Positions 47,176-56,495 of a DNA stretch of 64,000 nucleotides are shown piece by piece. The DNA is from Bacillus sp. AFS073361 (lineage in GTDB: Bacteria > Bacillota > Bacilli > Bacillales > Cytobacillaceae): contig NZ_NUZU01000032.1 of NCBI RefSeq assembly GCF_002567005.1, positions 1 through 64,000 of the forward strand, in the 5' to 3' direction. How positions within the stretch are numbered: the stretch's first letter is position 1; each line of letters opens with the position of its first letter. Made by a program: the position numbers and the translations under genes. Under the pieces are notes generated by a model. It was not told the origin of the DNA. It searched no databases and saw only the letters and a program-made list of their open reading frames with translations.

Positions 47176-47212
47176 ATAAAGCTCTCGCAAAAAATTGCGA
47201 GAGCTTTATTTT
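47176..47212. terminator. Bidirectional terminator between ypzI and fni
   Basis: AAAGCTCTCGCAA pairs perfectly with TTGCGAGAGCTTT around a 4-base loop; it overlaps the fni stop at 47206. Confidence 0.92.
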
Positions 47213-48264
47213 ATGGAACGTTGGGCGAACTCTTTGGTATCGATGCCACGTTGATGTAACCAATGATAAGTTTCACCTGAAATAATTAATGGTGCTTGTT
47301 TTAAATCTGAAATCGTTTTTGCACCTAATGCAGTCATGATAATCGACAATTCATTATGAAGGTTTTCAATTTCTTGTTGTAAGACCTCAATCCCTTCCTT
47401 AATGAGGATTGGCAAAAAATAGCCTGCCATGCCGATTGCATTCGCCCCAAGAGCTAATCCTTTTGCAATATCATGTCCTGACTTAAATCCTCCTGAACCA
47501 ATAACTGAAAGATGCTTCGAAACAGATGATGCCTCAAGAATAGAAACACCAGTGGGGATTCCCCAATGATTAAAAAAAGATAATGCTTTATCTCTGCGTT
47601 TATTTTCAATTTCAGCAAAATTTGTCCCGCCAGCGCCGCCAACATCAACCACTTTAACTCCAATGGATGATAGCTTTCTGACCGTTTCAAACCCCATACC
47701 GAAACCAACTTCTTTTACAATTACAGGCACATTTATCTCTTTTACAATTGTTTCAATCCTTTTAAGTGCACCAGAAAAATTGCGATCTCCTTCGGGCATG
47801 GTTAGTTCTTGAATAACATTTAAATGTATTTGCAGAGCGTCTGCTTCTATCATATCAATCGCGGCCTTTGCATCCTCTGCTGATGCTTCGCTGCCTAAAT
47901 TTGCAATGATAACGCCAGAGGGATTCTCTTTCCGGACAACTTCATATGTGTATTTTTGAGAATTATCCTTTATTGCAGCCATTTGTGACCCAACAGCCAT
48001 CGTTAATCCTGTATTTTTAGCGACGATAGCCAGTTCTTTATTGATACGATATGTTTTATCACCACCGCCACCAGTCATGGCGTTGATAAAAATAGGCGAA
48101 CTTAAATAAAGTCCGCCAATTTCATGGTCTATTGCAACATCGAATACACCGATATCAGGTAGGCCCTGGTGAATAAATTTAAAATCATCGAAAGCTGAAG
48201 AGTGATTTTGCCTGTTTTCAAGGGCAAAACGAATATGATCCCATTTTCGTTCAGATCTAGACAC
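47206..48264 (-). CDS. fni: Type 2 isopentenyl-diphosphate delta-isomerase
   Basis: A 352-residue FMN- and NADPH-dependent enzyme interconverting IPP and DMAPP, the building blocks used by HepS/HepT. Barrel motifs include FINAMTGGGGDKTYRIN, GSQMAA, the substrate Gln/His region QIHLNVIQE, VIVKEVGFGM and the phosphate site GSGGFKSGHDIAKGLALGA. The GTG start is preceded by a weak site. It lies 11 bases after ypfD, as in B. subtilis. Confidence 0.94.
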   Translation of the reverse strand: MSRSERKWDHIRFALENRQNHSSAFDDFKFIHQGLPDIGVFDVAIDHEIGGLYLSSPIFINAMTGGGGDKTYRINKELAIVAKNTGLTMAVGSQMAAIKDNSQKYTYEVVRKENPSGVIIANLGSEASAEDAKAAIDMIEADALQIHLNVIQELTMPEGDRNFSGALKRIETIVKEINVPVIVKEVGFGMGFETVRKLSSIGVKVVDVGGAGGTNFAEIENKRRDKALSFFNHWGIPTGVSILEASSVSKHLSVIGSGGFKSGHDIAKGLALGANAIGMAGYFLPILIKEGIEVLQQEIENLHNELSIIMTALGAKTISDLKQAPLIISGETYHWLHQRGIDTKEFAQRSIK

Positions 48265-48275
48265 TTATATCACCA

Positions 48276-49415
48276 TTATTTTCCTAAATTCTTTAATTTA
48301 TCACCAATAACTTCTCCTAGCTGAAAGCCTTTTGACTCTTCAGGAAGTTCATAGTCTTGGTTTTCCTCATACTCTTTTTCAAGTAGTTCTTTAATGCTTA
48401 ATGATAGACGTTGATCAGACTCATTTGCATCAAGGACTTTGACGTCCACTTCTTGGCCTTCTTTTAATACTTCATGTGGAGTACCAATATGCTTATGTGC
48501 AATTTGAGAGATATGAACAAGACCTTCCACTCCAGGGAATACCTCGACAAATGCACCATAAGAGACCAATCTTTTTACTTTACCTTTTAAGATGCTGCCT
48601 TTAGGTGCTTTTTCGGAAAGATTTGACCATGGTCCAGGCAGTGTTTCTTTAATTGATAGAGAAATTCTCTCACTATCACGGTCAACACTTAAAACTTTAA
48701 CCTGAACTTGTTGACCTTCATGAACCACATCTGATGGTTTATCAACATGATCATAGGATAGTTGAGAAATATGAACTAGACCGTCAATACCGCCAATATC
48801 AACAAAAGCGCCAAAATCAGTGATTCTTTGAACTGTTCCTTCAATAATTTGACCAACTTGTACAGCACTAAGCCGACTTTGTTTTTGCTTACCTTTTTCT
48901 TGTTCTACCACTGCTCGATGGGAAAGGATTAAACGATTCTTTTCCTTTTCAAGTTCAACAATTTTAAAAGTAAGACTACGACCTTTATAATCACTAAAAT
49001 CTTCAACAAAATGTGCTTCAACTAATGATGCTGGTACAAATCCACGAACTCCTAAATCGACTACCAAACCGCCTTTTACAACGTCCTTTACTTCAGTTTC
49101 AATAATTTCTCCGTTTTGGAATTGATTTTCTAAGTGATCCCAAGCCTTTTCTGCATCAACTTTTCTTTTTGAAAGAACAATTGCTTCTTCCTCAACCTTC
49201 AACACTTCTAATTCTAATTCATCACCCTCAGCAACTGCATCAGATGCCTTTTCAATATGCAGACTAGAAAGTTCACTGATTGGAATGATTCCATCTAATT
49301 TGCTGCCTTGGATATCGACTAGTACCTGCTTTTCTTCTACTTTGGTAACTTGTCCCGTTACTTTATCCCCGATTTCAAAGCTTTTCACTTCTACTTGATT
49401 TAATTCTTCCGACAT
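48276..49415 (-). CDS. ypfD: S1-domain RNA-binding protein YpfD (RpsA-like)
   Basis: A 379-residue protein with four S1 RNA-binding domains, each opening with a G-x-V-x2-V or G-x-V-x-R segment (GDKVTGQVTKVEEK, GEIIETEVKDVVKGGLVVDLGVRGFVPAS, GTVQRITDFGAFVDIGGIDGLVHISQLS, GKVKRLVSYGAFVEVFPGVEGLVHISQIA). It is shorter than E. coli S1 (six domains) and lacks the ribosome-binding first pair. It is often annotated 30S ribosomal protein S1, though in B. subtilis it is dispensable. GGAGG precedes the ATG. It is followed by fni. Confidence 0.93.
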   Translation of the reverse strand: MSEELNQVEVKSFEIGDKVTGQVTKVEEKQVLVDIQGSKLDGIIPISELSSLHIEKASDAVAEGDELELEVLKVEEEAIVLSKRKVDAEKAWDHLENQFQNGEIIETEVKDVVKGGLVVDLGVRGFVPASLVEAHFVEDFSDYKGRSLTFKIVELEKEKNRLILSHRAVVEQEKGKQKQSRLSAVQVGQIIEGTVQRITDFGAFVDIGGIDGLVHISQLSYDHVDKPSDVVHEGQQVQVKVLSVDRDSERISLSIKETLPGPWSNLSEKAPKGSILKGKVKRLVSYGAFVEVFPGVEGLVHISQIAHKHIGTPHEVLKEGQEVDVKVLDANESDQRLSLSIKELLEKEYEENQDYELPEESKGFQLGEVIGDKLKNLGK

Positions 49416-49570
49416 ATGTATTCCTCCTTAATCCATTTACTTCAAAATTCTATATATGATCTGGTGGATGCCACGCAGCATACAACACATATAAAAATAA
49501 AAGCAGTGAATTTTCAAAAAAAACTCTTTCCATTAACTTCTTACAAATAGACTATTTTGTCAAGCAGAAC

Positions 49571-50152
49571 CTATCGATGTTCTTTTCTAAGTTTATCAAT
49601 TTTTGACATAATCAATTCAGTAACTTGTTCTGCTGACGCTTTCTCTTTTCTCATTTCCTCCAAATCAATAGGTTCTCCATAGATCACCTTTAATTTTCGG
49701 AAACTTCGATAGGGACCAATGATGGCGCAAGGAACAACCGCTGCTGTTGACCTTAAAGCAAAAAAACCTGCTCCAGAAAGTCCTTTACCTAGTTCGCCAG
49801 TCTTACTTCTTGTTCCCTCTGGAAAAAGACCGAAAACTTGACCATCCTTTAGGATTTTTAAGCCTGTTCTAAGTGCTTCTCGATCGTTGAATCCCCTTTT
49901 TACTGGAAAGGCATTACATTTTCTAACTATATTACCCAAAACAGGAACTGAAAAAATCTCTTCTTTTGCCATGTAGTGTACAGGACGCGGAGCCATAATT
50001 CCAACTATAATGGGATCAAAATTATGGATGTGATTCGCACAAAGAAGAACACCACCTTCTTTTGGGAAATGTTCTAATCCGATAGCTTCAACTCTATAAA
50101 GTGGTTTAAATACTCCAGTAACCACTGATTTGGCAAAATCATAAAACGTCAC
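49571..50152 (-). CDS. plsC: 1-acyl-sn-glycerol-3-phosphate acyltransferase
   Basis: A 193-residue membrane-associated acyltransferase converting lysophosphatidate to phosphatidate. The H-x4-D motif is NHIHNFD (about 36-42) and the glycerophosphate-binding FPEGTRSKTGELGKG follows. The GTG start lies two bases after the cmk stop, so the two are coupled. B. subtilis has its plsC elsewhere, but cmk-plsC-rpsA order is frequent in other Bacilli. Confidence 0.93.
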   Translation of the reverse strand: MTFYDFAKSVVTGVFKPLYRVEAIGLEHFPKEGGVLLCANHIHNFDPIIVGIMAPRPVHYMAKEEIFSVPVLGNIVRKCNAFPVKRGFNDREALRTGLKILKDGQVFGLFPEGTRSKTGELGKGLSGAGFFALRSTAAVVPCAIIGPYRSFRKLKVIYGEPIDLEEMRKEKASAEQVTELIMSKIDKLRKEHR

Positions 50153-50154
50153 GC

Positions 50155-50829
50155 CTATCCAATCCTTTCGTGCACCAACACCATTATTTTTTCTACAACA
50201 TCTGTAATTGATAGAGAGGTTGTATCGATTTCCACTGCATCATCTGCTTTTTTCAATGGTGCCACTTCTCTCTCAGAATCGATTTTATCTCTACGAGCAA
50301 TTTCTTCTTTTAATTTTTCTAAGTCAGACGGGAAGCCTTTTTGGATATTTTCCATATGGCGCCTTTCTGCTCTTTCCTCAACACTAGCAAGTAAAAATAC
50401 TTTTACCTCCGCATCAGGCAATACATGTGTCCCAATGTCCCTTCCATCCATCACAACGCCGCCTTCTGTGGCAAACGCCTGTTGTCTTTTAACCATTTCT
50501 TCACGGACCTTTTGGTGTTTAGCAACATACGAAGTCGAATTGGTAACCTCAGCAAAACGAATTTCATTAGAAACATTTCGCTCATCTACGTATACTAACT
50601 GCCCTTTATCAGATGGCTGTAATCTAATATCTGTTGATAATAATGTTGCCAATAATGCATCTTCGTCTTCTAGATTCAGTTTATTTACGATCGCCTTATA
50701 TGTTAAAGCACGGTACATTGCACCAGTATCGATATAAATATATGAAAGTTTTTCTGCCACTATTTTAGCAACTGTACTTTTACCGGCTGCAGCAGGGCCG
50801 TCTATTGCTATTGATATTTTTTTGTCCAT
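50155..50829 (-). CDS. cmk: Cytidylate kinase
   Basis: A 224-residue (d)CMP kinase. The P-loop is [14 protein letters not shown] (about 8-21), the CMP-binding NMP domain includes [14 protein letters not shown], and [13 protein letters not shown] and the lid [15 protein letters not shown] are intact. GGAGG precedes the ATG. It opens the cmk-plsC unit; the ypfD gene further down has a separate leader of about 155 bases. Confidence 0.96.
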   Translation of the reverse strand: MDKKISIAIDGPAAAGKSTVAKIVAEKLSYIYIDTGAMYRALTYKAIVNKLNLEDEDALLATLLSTDIRLQPSDKGQLVYVDERNVSNEIRFAEVTNSTSYVAKHQKVREEMVKRQQAFATEGGVVMDGRDIGTHVLPDAEVKVFLLASVEERAERRHMENIQKGFPSDLEKLKEEIARRDKIDSEREVAPLKKADDAVEIDTTSLSITDVVEKIMVLVHERIG

Positions 50830-50964
50830 AAATCCTCCTATTTGTCATCATGAGTTTCTTAGATGTTGTCTATATTTATTTTACCACAAGATAATGGATT
50901 GCCTCTTTTTTTACCATGATAAAATATGAAATTTTAACGATCCTATTGTTATTATTGGTCCAAT

Positions 50965-50991
50965 CAAAAGAAAGCAGGCTGGCCTGCTTTC
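50965..50991 (-). terminator. Terminator after ypfB
   Basis: On the minus strand GAAAGCAGG-CCAG-CCTGCTTTCTTTTG, a nine-pair perfect stem right after the ypfB stop. Confidence 0.88.
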
Positions 50992-51171
50992 TCAATTACC
51001 CTGAAAGGTTTCAAGAATTTCCGTAAATGTATTTTCATTTACTCCTTCGTATTTTGTCAATTGTTTTACTTGAGGAAGTACATTTAGCTGATGAAAAAAA
51101 AGTTGTGTTAGAAATAGAAAAATAAATTGGACGATGATAATTTTTATTAAGACTCTTTCTACCTTTTTCAT
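50992..51171 (-). CDS. ypfB: YpfB family small membrane protein (DUF5359)
   Basis: A 59-residue protein with one N-terminal membrane helix (VLIKIIIVQFIFLFLTQLFF) and a short extracytoplasmic tail ending YEGVNENTFTEILETFQGN, which matches the YpfB ending as I remember it. The ATG at 51171 has GGTGGAG eight bases upstream. It lies between ypeB and cmk; the motI/ypfA gene that separates it from ypeB in B. subtilis is missing. Function unknown. Confidence 0.85.
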   Translation of the reverse strand: MKKVERVLIKIIIVQFIFLFLTQLFFHQLNVLPQVKQLTKYEGVNENTFTEILETFQGN

Positions 51172-51215
51172 AGCATCCACTCCACCGATTAATATACTTA
51201 TTATTGGAGTTTTTT

Positions 51216-51253
51216 GAAAAAAATATAAGGAAAAGCATATGCTTTTCCTTATA
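51216..51253 (-). terminator. Terminator of sleB-ypeB
   Basis: ATAAGGAAAAGCAT and ATGCTTTTCCTTAT form a perfect 28-base palindrome (51225-51252) overlapping the ypeB stop, with seven U following on the minus strand. Confidence 0.9.
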
Positions 51254-52598
51254 ACACGTCTTCATAAACAGCCTCAGCATTTTTTAGCTTTTCAACTTTT
51301 TCCTCAACACCACTTTTGGCATTAATAAAAATTCGATACGTATCATCATCGATTGTTCCTAGAAACTCATAACAAAGAACTTCCTTGTTAAGATCGTTTA
51401 TAATAACTGCCTGACGGTCTTCCATGATTTTAGTGTTCGGATTTACTTTTGCTCGAGCTTGCTTCACAGAGAGGGACGGTTTTTCAATAGTTCTTGTATG
51501 GAAAGATTTTAAATATTCTTCTGCTGATACACCAATAATATCCCCGTTATCGAGTGCTACCTTTACTTTAATTGATTCAGGATAAATTCGAACGCCATTA
51601 ATGGATGAAACGAAATTGAATACTCCAATATTGTCATATTGTGTGCTTTCAAAGATTTCTAAACCCTTATAGCCCGTCTCCTTTAAAAATGCTGCCGCCT
51701 TATTATCAGCATCATTTAAACTAATAACTTGTCTTTTTACATCACGATGATTAATAAACCAAATCGGATGGCCAGCTTTTTTCGTAATATCCATACTGCC
51801 TTCCTCACCGCTTTTCTTATCTTTGATTGAAACGCTATAAAAACCATAGTCGGAACCTTTCCCATTCTCTGTAACCTTTACCTCAGAATTCCCGTCAATC
51901 TTGATGTATTTTTTTGCAATTTTAATTGCTTCTTGCTTAGAAATGGTTTTTCCTTTTATTTTGTTAAAATTTTCATCTTTTTGTTGCATGTTTGCAAAAG
52001 TAGGACCCAAATTTGATTCAGTGTAGCCGCTTACTGTCTTTTCTACAGCTTTAAAGCCATCAATAATCGTATTATCTGTTTTTTCTTTTCCAGATGCCAA
52101 TGCAAGTTCAACATCCATCCACCGAAGATTATTTTTTAATACCATATGCTGGACTTTTCTGAGATCATCCTGAATATCACCAGATTGCTTATACAGTACC
52201 TTTAACGTGTTGTATTCTTCCTTTGAAAGTGGTTCCTTGTCTAAATCTCTTACAGCAGCACGGTAACTGAAATTCCCAATTTTTGATAAGAATTCCTCCG
52301 TCTTGTTAAACGGAAGCAGGGTTAACGGCAATTGTCCAACATCACTATGTGCTTCCGAGGTAAGCCTCCATACCTCAATTAAGGAAGGTGACAATGATTG
52401 TTTTGAATTCATTGCAAGGGTTGTACCAATCTTATCGTGTAATAAATCTACTTGATAGTTAAGGTCATGAAATGCCCGTTGATACGTGTTTTCCGCATTT
52501 AAAAGAACTGCATTTTTCTCCTGGTGTTCTTGATAGCCCCAGTATGCTGTTCCCGCTACACCAACAGCAAGAACTCCAATTAATATTCCTCTTATCAA
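51249..52598 (-). CDS. ypeB: Germination protein YpeB
   Basis: A 449-residue protein needed for SleB to be placed and stable in the spore. One N-terminal membrane anchor (ILIGVLAVGVAGTAYWGY), a helical domain to about 200, then three PepSY-type repeats (for example KTISKQEAIKIAKKYI and SLNDADNKAAAFLKETGY) can be seen. The TTG at 52598 aligns with the B. subtilis start (MLRGILI versus MIRGILI) and has GAGG nine bases upstream; the ATG at 52604 is too close. It starts 14 bases after sleB. Confidence 0.94.
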   Translation of the reverse strand: MIRGILIGVLAVGVAGTAYWGYQEHQEKNAVLLNAENTYQRAFHDLNYQVDLLHDKIGTTLAMNSKQSLSPSLIEVWRLTSEAHSDVGQLPLTLLPFNKTEEFLSKIGNFSYRAAVRDLDKEPLSKEEYNTLKVLYKQSGDIQDDLRKVQHMVLKNNLRWMDVELALASGKEKTDNTIIDGFKAVEKTVSGYTESNLGPTFANMQQKDENFNKIKGKTISKQEAIKIAKKYIKIDGNSEVKVTENGKGSDYGFYSVSIKDKKSGEEGSMDITKKAGHPIWFINHRDVKRQVISLNDADNKAAAFLKETGYKGLEIFESTQYDNIGVFNFVSSINGVRIYPESIKVKVALDNGDIIGVSAEEYLKSFHTRTIEKPSLSVKQARAKVNPNTKIMEDRQAVIINDLNKEVLCYEFLGTIDDDTYRIFINAKSGVEEKVEKLKNAEAVYEDVL

Positions 52599-52612
52599 TT
52601 TCATTCACCTCT

Positions 52613-53542
52613 CTACTTGCAAAAAATATGTTTCCCGATTCGTTTGATTTGTGGTCGTCCCCAGATCCACCCGCTTGTAGCGGTATCTGGGTTAAAATAA
52701 TAAAGTGCTTCTCCAGTTGGGTCCCAGCCATTAATCGCATCCAAAACCGCTTTCTTTGCATTTTCATTTGGCGTGAGCCATATTTGTCCATCTGCTACGG
52801 CTGTGAATGCACCAGGCTCAAAAATCACTCCTGAAACTGTATTTGGGAATGTGGCACTATTTACCCGATTGAGAATAACAGCTGCCACAGCAACTTGCCC
52901 TGTATAAGGCTCACCCCGGGATTCTCCATAAACGGCATTAGCCATCAACTGGATATCATTTTGCGAAAAACCATTTGGTGTGTTCGCTGCCGTCGGTTTT
53001 TTAGGTGCTGTTTTCTGGGGTGCTGTGTTTTTTTGTGGCACCGTTTGTTTTGGGGCCTGCTTTGCTGGTGCTTGGTTAGCAGGTGCCTGTTTCGCTGGCG
53101 CTTGTTTAGCAGGTGCCTGTTTCGCTGGCGCCTGTTTCCCAGGACTTGGTGCAACCTGTTTACTTTGATCAACCCCGCCATAATGTGTAAACTTTTTGCC
53201 AGTGTTAATATGTTTTTTTACAAACTGCTCATTGTATTTACTCGCTTTGGCTAGTTTTAATTTTGTTGTCCACCCTGCAAGCCCATCAATTGGCAGGCCG
53301 AATTCATATTGAAAATTTCTTAACGCCCAATATGTGCTCCAGCCAAAAACCCCATCAATCTTACCGTTATAAAAACCCAAATACTGAAGCCTCGATTGAA
53401 GCTCAATGACATCATCTCCAACCGCACCCTTTTCAATTACCTGATTAGAGAAAGCCTGCACTTCCTTGCTTTCAGAAATCGATGATGTCACGATCAGAAG
53501 GATTAGTATAAATAACTTAATTAGGATTTTCTTCTTTTTCAC
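52613..53542 (-). CDS. sleB: Spore cortex-lytic enzyme SleB
   Basis: A 309-residue lytic transglycosylase that degrades cortex peptidoglycan at muramic-delta-lactam during germination. A signal peptide (to about VQA) is followed by a peptidoglycan-binding domain (38-95), a Pro/Ala/Lys/Gln repeat linker (128-189) and a hydrolase-2 domain (190-309) with the catalytic Glu in VYGESRGEP (E207). The linker makes it about as long as the B. subtilis enzyme (305). GTG start with GGGGG ten bases upstream. It is made in the forespore with ypeB. Confidence 0.95.
   Translation of the reverse strand: MKKKKILIKLFILILLIVTSSISESKEVQAFSNQVIEKGAVGDDVIELQSRLQYLGFYNGKIDGVFGWSTYWALRNFQYEFGLPIDGLAGWTTKLKLAKASKYNEQFVKKHINTGKKFTHYGGVDQSKQVAPSPGKQAPAKQAPAKQAPAKQAPANQAPAKQAPKQTVPQKNTAPQKTAPKKPTAANTPNGFSQNDIQLMANAVYGESRGEPYTGQVAVAAVILNRVNSATFPNTVSGVIFEPGAFTAVADGQIWLTPNENAKKAVLDAINGWDPTGEALYYFNPDTATSGWIWGRPQIKRIGKHIFCK
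53051..53140 (-). repeat. In-frame tandem repeats in the SleB linker
   Basis: Six copies of a KQAPA/NQAPA pentapeptide are encoded by 15-base units arranged as 30-base near-perfect repeats. The repeat joins the binding and catalytic domains, and its period allows in-frame length change. Confidence 0.85.
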
Positions 53543-53624
53543 GGAATTTTAACCCCCATTGTAAATCTTTTTAGCAGTAAACCTATTTTTTGTTTTAATG
53601 GGTTTTTTATTCCATTTAAATAAA

Positions 53625-53659
53625 TAAAAAAACCCTTCTTTATGATTGAAGGGTTTTTT
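53625..53659. terminator. Terminator at the end of prsW
   Basis: AAAAAACCCTTC pairs with GAAGGGTTTTTT around a 10-base loop; it overlaps the prsW stop (53640). Confidence 0.88.
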
Positions 53660-54329
53660 GGATAGAATATTGTTTTTTCAAATGATTGGCACTTAAGATT
53701 TTTGCTTTCTTAACTTTTCTAAGACCAAACCACCAAAGAAAAATCATAAACGGAAAAATAATCATAAGCCAATTTTCTTGTGAGATTAAGATAAAATCGT
53801 AGGCTCCATGGAGAATAAATGGCAAGAATAAGGAAAGAATGACCCACTTCGCTTTATTTCCTTCTGTAAATTTTGCCTTTCCAATATAAAAGCCCATAAT
53901 TACACCAAATAGGGCGTGACTGGATACAGGTAACAATGCACGTGTCATGGCGTGTTCGATTCCATTCGCAATTAGATAAAAGATATTTTCGATTGTAGCA
54001 AAACCAAGTGAAACAGCTACTCCGTAAACAATTCCATCAAAGGGTTCATCAAACTCTACATGCTGATAAATAACATAAAAGAGTATAAACCATTTAAAGA
54101 ACTCCTCGAATAAGCCTGAGCTAAGAAATGCATTGAATAGTTCAGATTTTACTATATGTTCTGTTTCAAGGACATGCTGGATAAACATAATGGGAAACAC
54201 AAGAAGTGCTCCGTACATAAAAGTCCTTAAAACGAATGAAATTGGCTCTGGTTCATATTCATCTTTTAAATAAAAATAACTTAGTAATGCCAGTCCGGGG
54301 GCAAGTCCGGCTGATAATATTCCCAGCAT
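53640..54329 (-). CDS. prsW: Intramembrane protease PrsW
   Basis: A 229-residue multi-pass membrane protease that in B. subtilis makes the site-1 cut in anti-sigma factor RsiW, releasing sigma-W. The family's conserved acidic motif is visible as FEEFFKWFI (EE-x2-K), with additional FATIENIFY and [10 protein letters not shown] segments (EN/H residues). About seven hydrophobic segments. AGAGG precedes the ATG. It is a single-gene unit between sleB and ansA; the sigma-W and RsiW genes are not in the window. Confidence 0.93.
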   Translation of the reverse strand: MLGILSAGLAPGLALLSYFYLKDEYEPEPISFVLRTFMYGALLVFPIMFIQHVLETEHIVKSELFNAFLSSGLFEEFFKWFILFYVIYQHVEFDEPFDGIVYGVAVSLGFATIENIFYLIANGIEHAMTRALLPVSSHALFGVIMGFYIGKAKFTEGNKAKWVILSLFLPFILHGAYDFILISQENWLMIIFPFMIFLWWFGLRKVKKAKILSANHLKKQYSIQKTLQS

Positions 54330-54441
54330 GATGAACCTCTTTTCAAATCCATTTTCTTAATCGTAACATGGTTTCTCTATAAAGAAAATGAAAGATTCAT
54401 TCCAATTCCTAATAGGTATTTATCTTTTGGTTAATTAAAAC

Positions 54442-55398
54442 TTAAAATCTAATGTCATTCAAATTACTGGCAAGCGCAACGGCCAATTTAATTCTTGCTT
54501 TTTTAGAGTCATTATCACTTCCAAGAATTACACCCTTATTAAATAGGTCAAAGGCACTTCCTTCATAGTCATAGGTTGTATAAACTGAGCCTTCTTCTGC
54601 GCTTGTAGTTATAACTAGTTTCATTCCTTCTGCAATGGCTGTTTCAATTTCTGTCATCATTTTAGGGGCAACTTGACCACGTCCCACGCCCTCTAAGATA
54701 ATTCCAGCAATCCCCGCCTCCCGCGCTGCCTTAATAAATTTCCCATCCGCTCCAATATAGCATTTAATGATTTCCACTTGAGGGATGGAAGTTTTAATCT
54801 CAAAATACTCTCTTTTAATTGGTTTTTGGAAAACATGAACTTGATCATTATCGATAATACCAAGATATCCAAACCCAAATGAGTTAAAGCCTTGAATATT
54901 AGATGCATGTTCTTTTTTTACATAACGTGCTGCAAATATTCGTTCATTAAAAACAACCACTGTTCCAGCATTCCTTAAATCATCGGAACAAGCACAATAA
55001 ATGGCATGACGTAAATTAATATATACATCGCTTCCTAAATCCTCAGGAGAGCGTTGTGATCCTGTCACTACCACAGTTCTGGAATCATTAATTGTTAAAT
55101 CAAGAAAATAAGAAGTTTCTTCCATCGTATCTGTTCCATGTGTGACAACTACACCTGAAACCGAATCATCCTTAAAATAGTCTTCAATCTTATTCTTCAA
55201 TAGTAATAAGTCATCAAATGTAATATGAATACTAGCCTTCTGAAAAACTGATTCAACAACTACTTCGATGTCCTTTGGCAAATTACACATACTTGCCAAT
55301 TCTTCACCAGTTATCGCTCCTGAGGCCAATTTTCCCGATTCTTTATTTGTCTTGCTTGCAATAGTCCCACCAGTCGTTAATAAAACTACCTTTTTCAT
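54442..55398 (-). CDS. ansA: Type I L-asparaginase
   Basis: A 318-residue amidohydrolase converting Asn to Asp and ammonia. The two catalytic Thr motifs are TTGGTIASK (T12 region) and VVTHGTDTMEE, and the sequence VVVTGSQR follows. No signal peptide, so it is cytosolic. It overlaps the bdr stop by one base (TAATG), so it is translationally coupled with bdr. The gene is distinct in location from the B. subtilis ansAB operon. Confidence 0.93.
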   Translation of the reverse strand: MKKVVLLTTGGTIASKTNKESGKLASGAITGEELASMCNLPKDIEVVVESVFQKASIHITFDDLLLLKNKIEDYFKDDSVSGVVVTHGTDTMEETSYFLDLTINDSRTVVVTGSQRSPEDLGSDVYINLRHAIYCACSDDLRNAGTVVVFNERIFAARYVKKEHASNIQGFNSFGFGYLGIIDNDQVHVFQKPIKREYFEIKTSIPQVEIIKCYIGADGKFIKAAREAGIAGIILEGVGRGQVAPKMMTEIETAIAEGMKLVITTSAEEGSVYTTYDYEGSAFDLFNKGVILGSDNDSKKARIKLAVALASNLNDIRF

Positions 55399-56381
55399 TA
55401 TTTAGCCACCCTTTTTGCATCATTTTCGATAATTGAGCGTGCGATTGCTTCTCCGTGAAATCTGCCATTTTCAATAAATATTTCATTCGCATTATTTCCA
55501 GCAGCAATTACACCTGCAATATATATTCCCTCTACATTTGTCTCCATCGAATCCGGACTAAAGAATGGCCTTCCAGATTCTTCATCAATTTTTACACCCA
55601 TATTTTTTAAAAATTGGTGGTCTGGATGGTATCCAGTCATGGCAAATACAAAATCATTGGGTATTGTATTATCTTCAGCGTCTTTTGTATAAATAACTTG
55701 ATTCTCTGTTATTTCTTTAACGCGGGCGTTAAATTCCATTAAAATGGTTCCTGTTCGAACTAACGATTCAAACTCAGGGAGAATCCAAGGCTTAATACTT
55801 GGTGAATATTTATCACCACGGTATAAAACGGTCACTCTCGCACCTGCTTTTACAAGTTCTATGGCCGCATCCACACTTGAATTTTTTCCGCCGACCACAC
55901 AAACATCCTTATCAAAATATGGATGGGCCTCTTTAAAATAGTGGAATACCTTTGGTAAATTTTCGCCCGGAACATTCATATAGTTTGGATGATCATAATA
56001 ACCTGTTGCGATGATTACATGGCGTGCACAATACGTATTTTTATTAGTAAAGATTTGAAAAATTTCATCCTTTTTAAGAACTTTATTCACTTGTTCGAAA
56101 GAGTTTATACGCAGCTGTTTTCGTTTAGCGACTTCTCGATAATAGACAAGTGCTTGATTTCTTTTTGGTTTATAACTCTCAGTAATAAATGGCACTTCCC
56201 CAATTTCTAACTTTTCTGCCGTGCTAAAAAATGTTTGATGGGTTGGATAGTGATAAATGGAATTTACCACATTTCCTTTTTCAATGATTAATGGCTCTTT
56301 TCCTTTATCCTGAATGGCAATGGCTGCTGCCAAGCCGCAGGGTCCACCACCAACAATTATGATATCTTCTATTTGCATCAT
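55398..56381 (-). CDS. bdr: Bacillithiol disulfide reductase (YpdA)
   Basis: A 327-residue FAD- and NADPH-dependent reductase that recycles oxidised bacillithiol. The FAD loop GGGPCGLAAAIAI (with the conserved Cys that is the proposed active-site residue), the second Rossmann loop VVGGKNSSVDAAIEL and the FAD ATG motif IATGYYD are visible. The ATG at 56381 follows GGAG by seven bases. It lies beside ansA and gudB, and connects functionally with bshA and bshB1 at 17.6-19.5 kb. Confidence 0.93.
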   Translation of the reverse strand: MMQIEDIIIVGGGPCGLAAAIAIQDKGKEPLIIEKGNVVNSIYHYPTHQTFFSTAEKLEIGEVPFITESYKPKRNQALVYYREVAKRKQLRINSFEQVNKVLKKDEIFQIFTNKNTYCARHVIIATGYYDHPNYMNVPGENLPKVFHYFKEAHPYFDKDVCVVGGKNSSVDAAIELVKAGARVTVLYRGDKYSPSIKPWILPEFESLVRTGTILMEFNARVKEITENQVIYTKDAEDNTIPNDFVFAMTGYHPDHQFLKNMGVKIDEESGRPFFSPDSMETNVEGIYIAGVIAAGNNANEIFIENGRFHGEAIARSIIENDAKRVAK

Positions 56382-56413
56382 AGGTACACTCCTTAATACA
56401 ATCACATGGATGA

Positions 56414-56449
56414 CAAAAAAACTCCTATCGTCTATGATAGGAGTTTTTT
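56414..56449. terminator. Terminator of gudB
   Basis: AAAAAACTCCTATC pairs with GATAGGAGTTTTTT around an 8-base loop, between the bdr start and the gudB stop; U runs on both strands. Confidence 0.88.
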
Positions 56450-56495
56450 AACTATGTTTCAATGGTTAAGTATTATATTTAGCAGCAGCTCGTTA

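Noticed and set aside
46972..47263. Two minus-strand ORFs of 65 and 72 codons over ypzI
   Set aside because: They cover a recognised plus-strand gene with an ideal ribosome site and the fni terminator hairpin.
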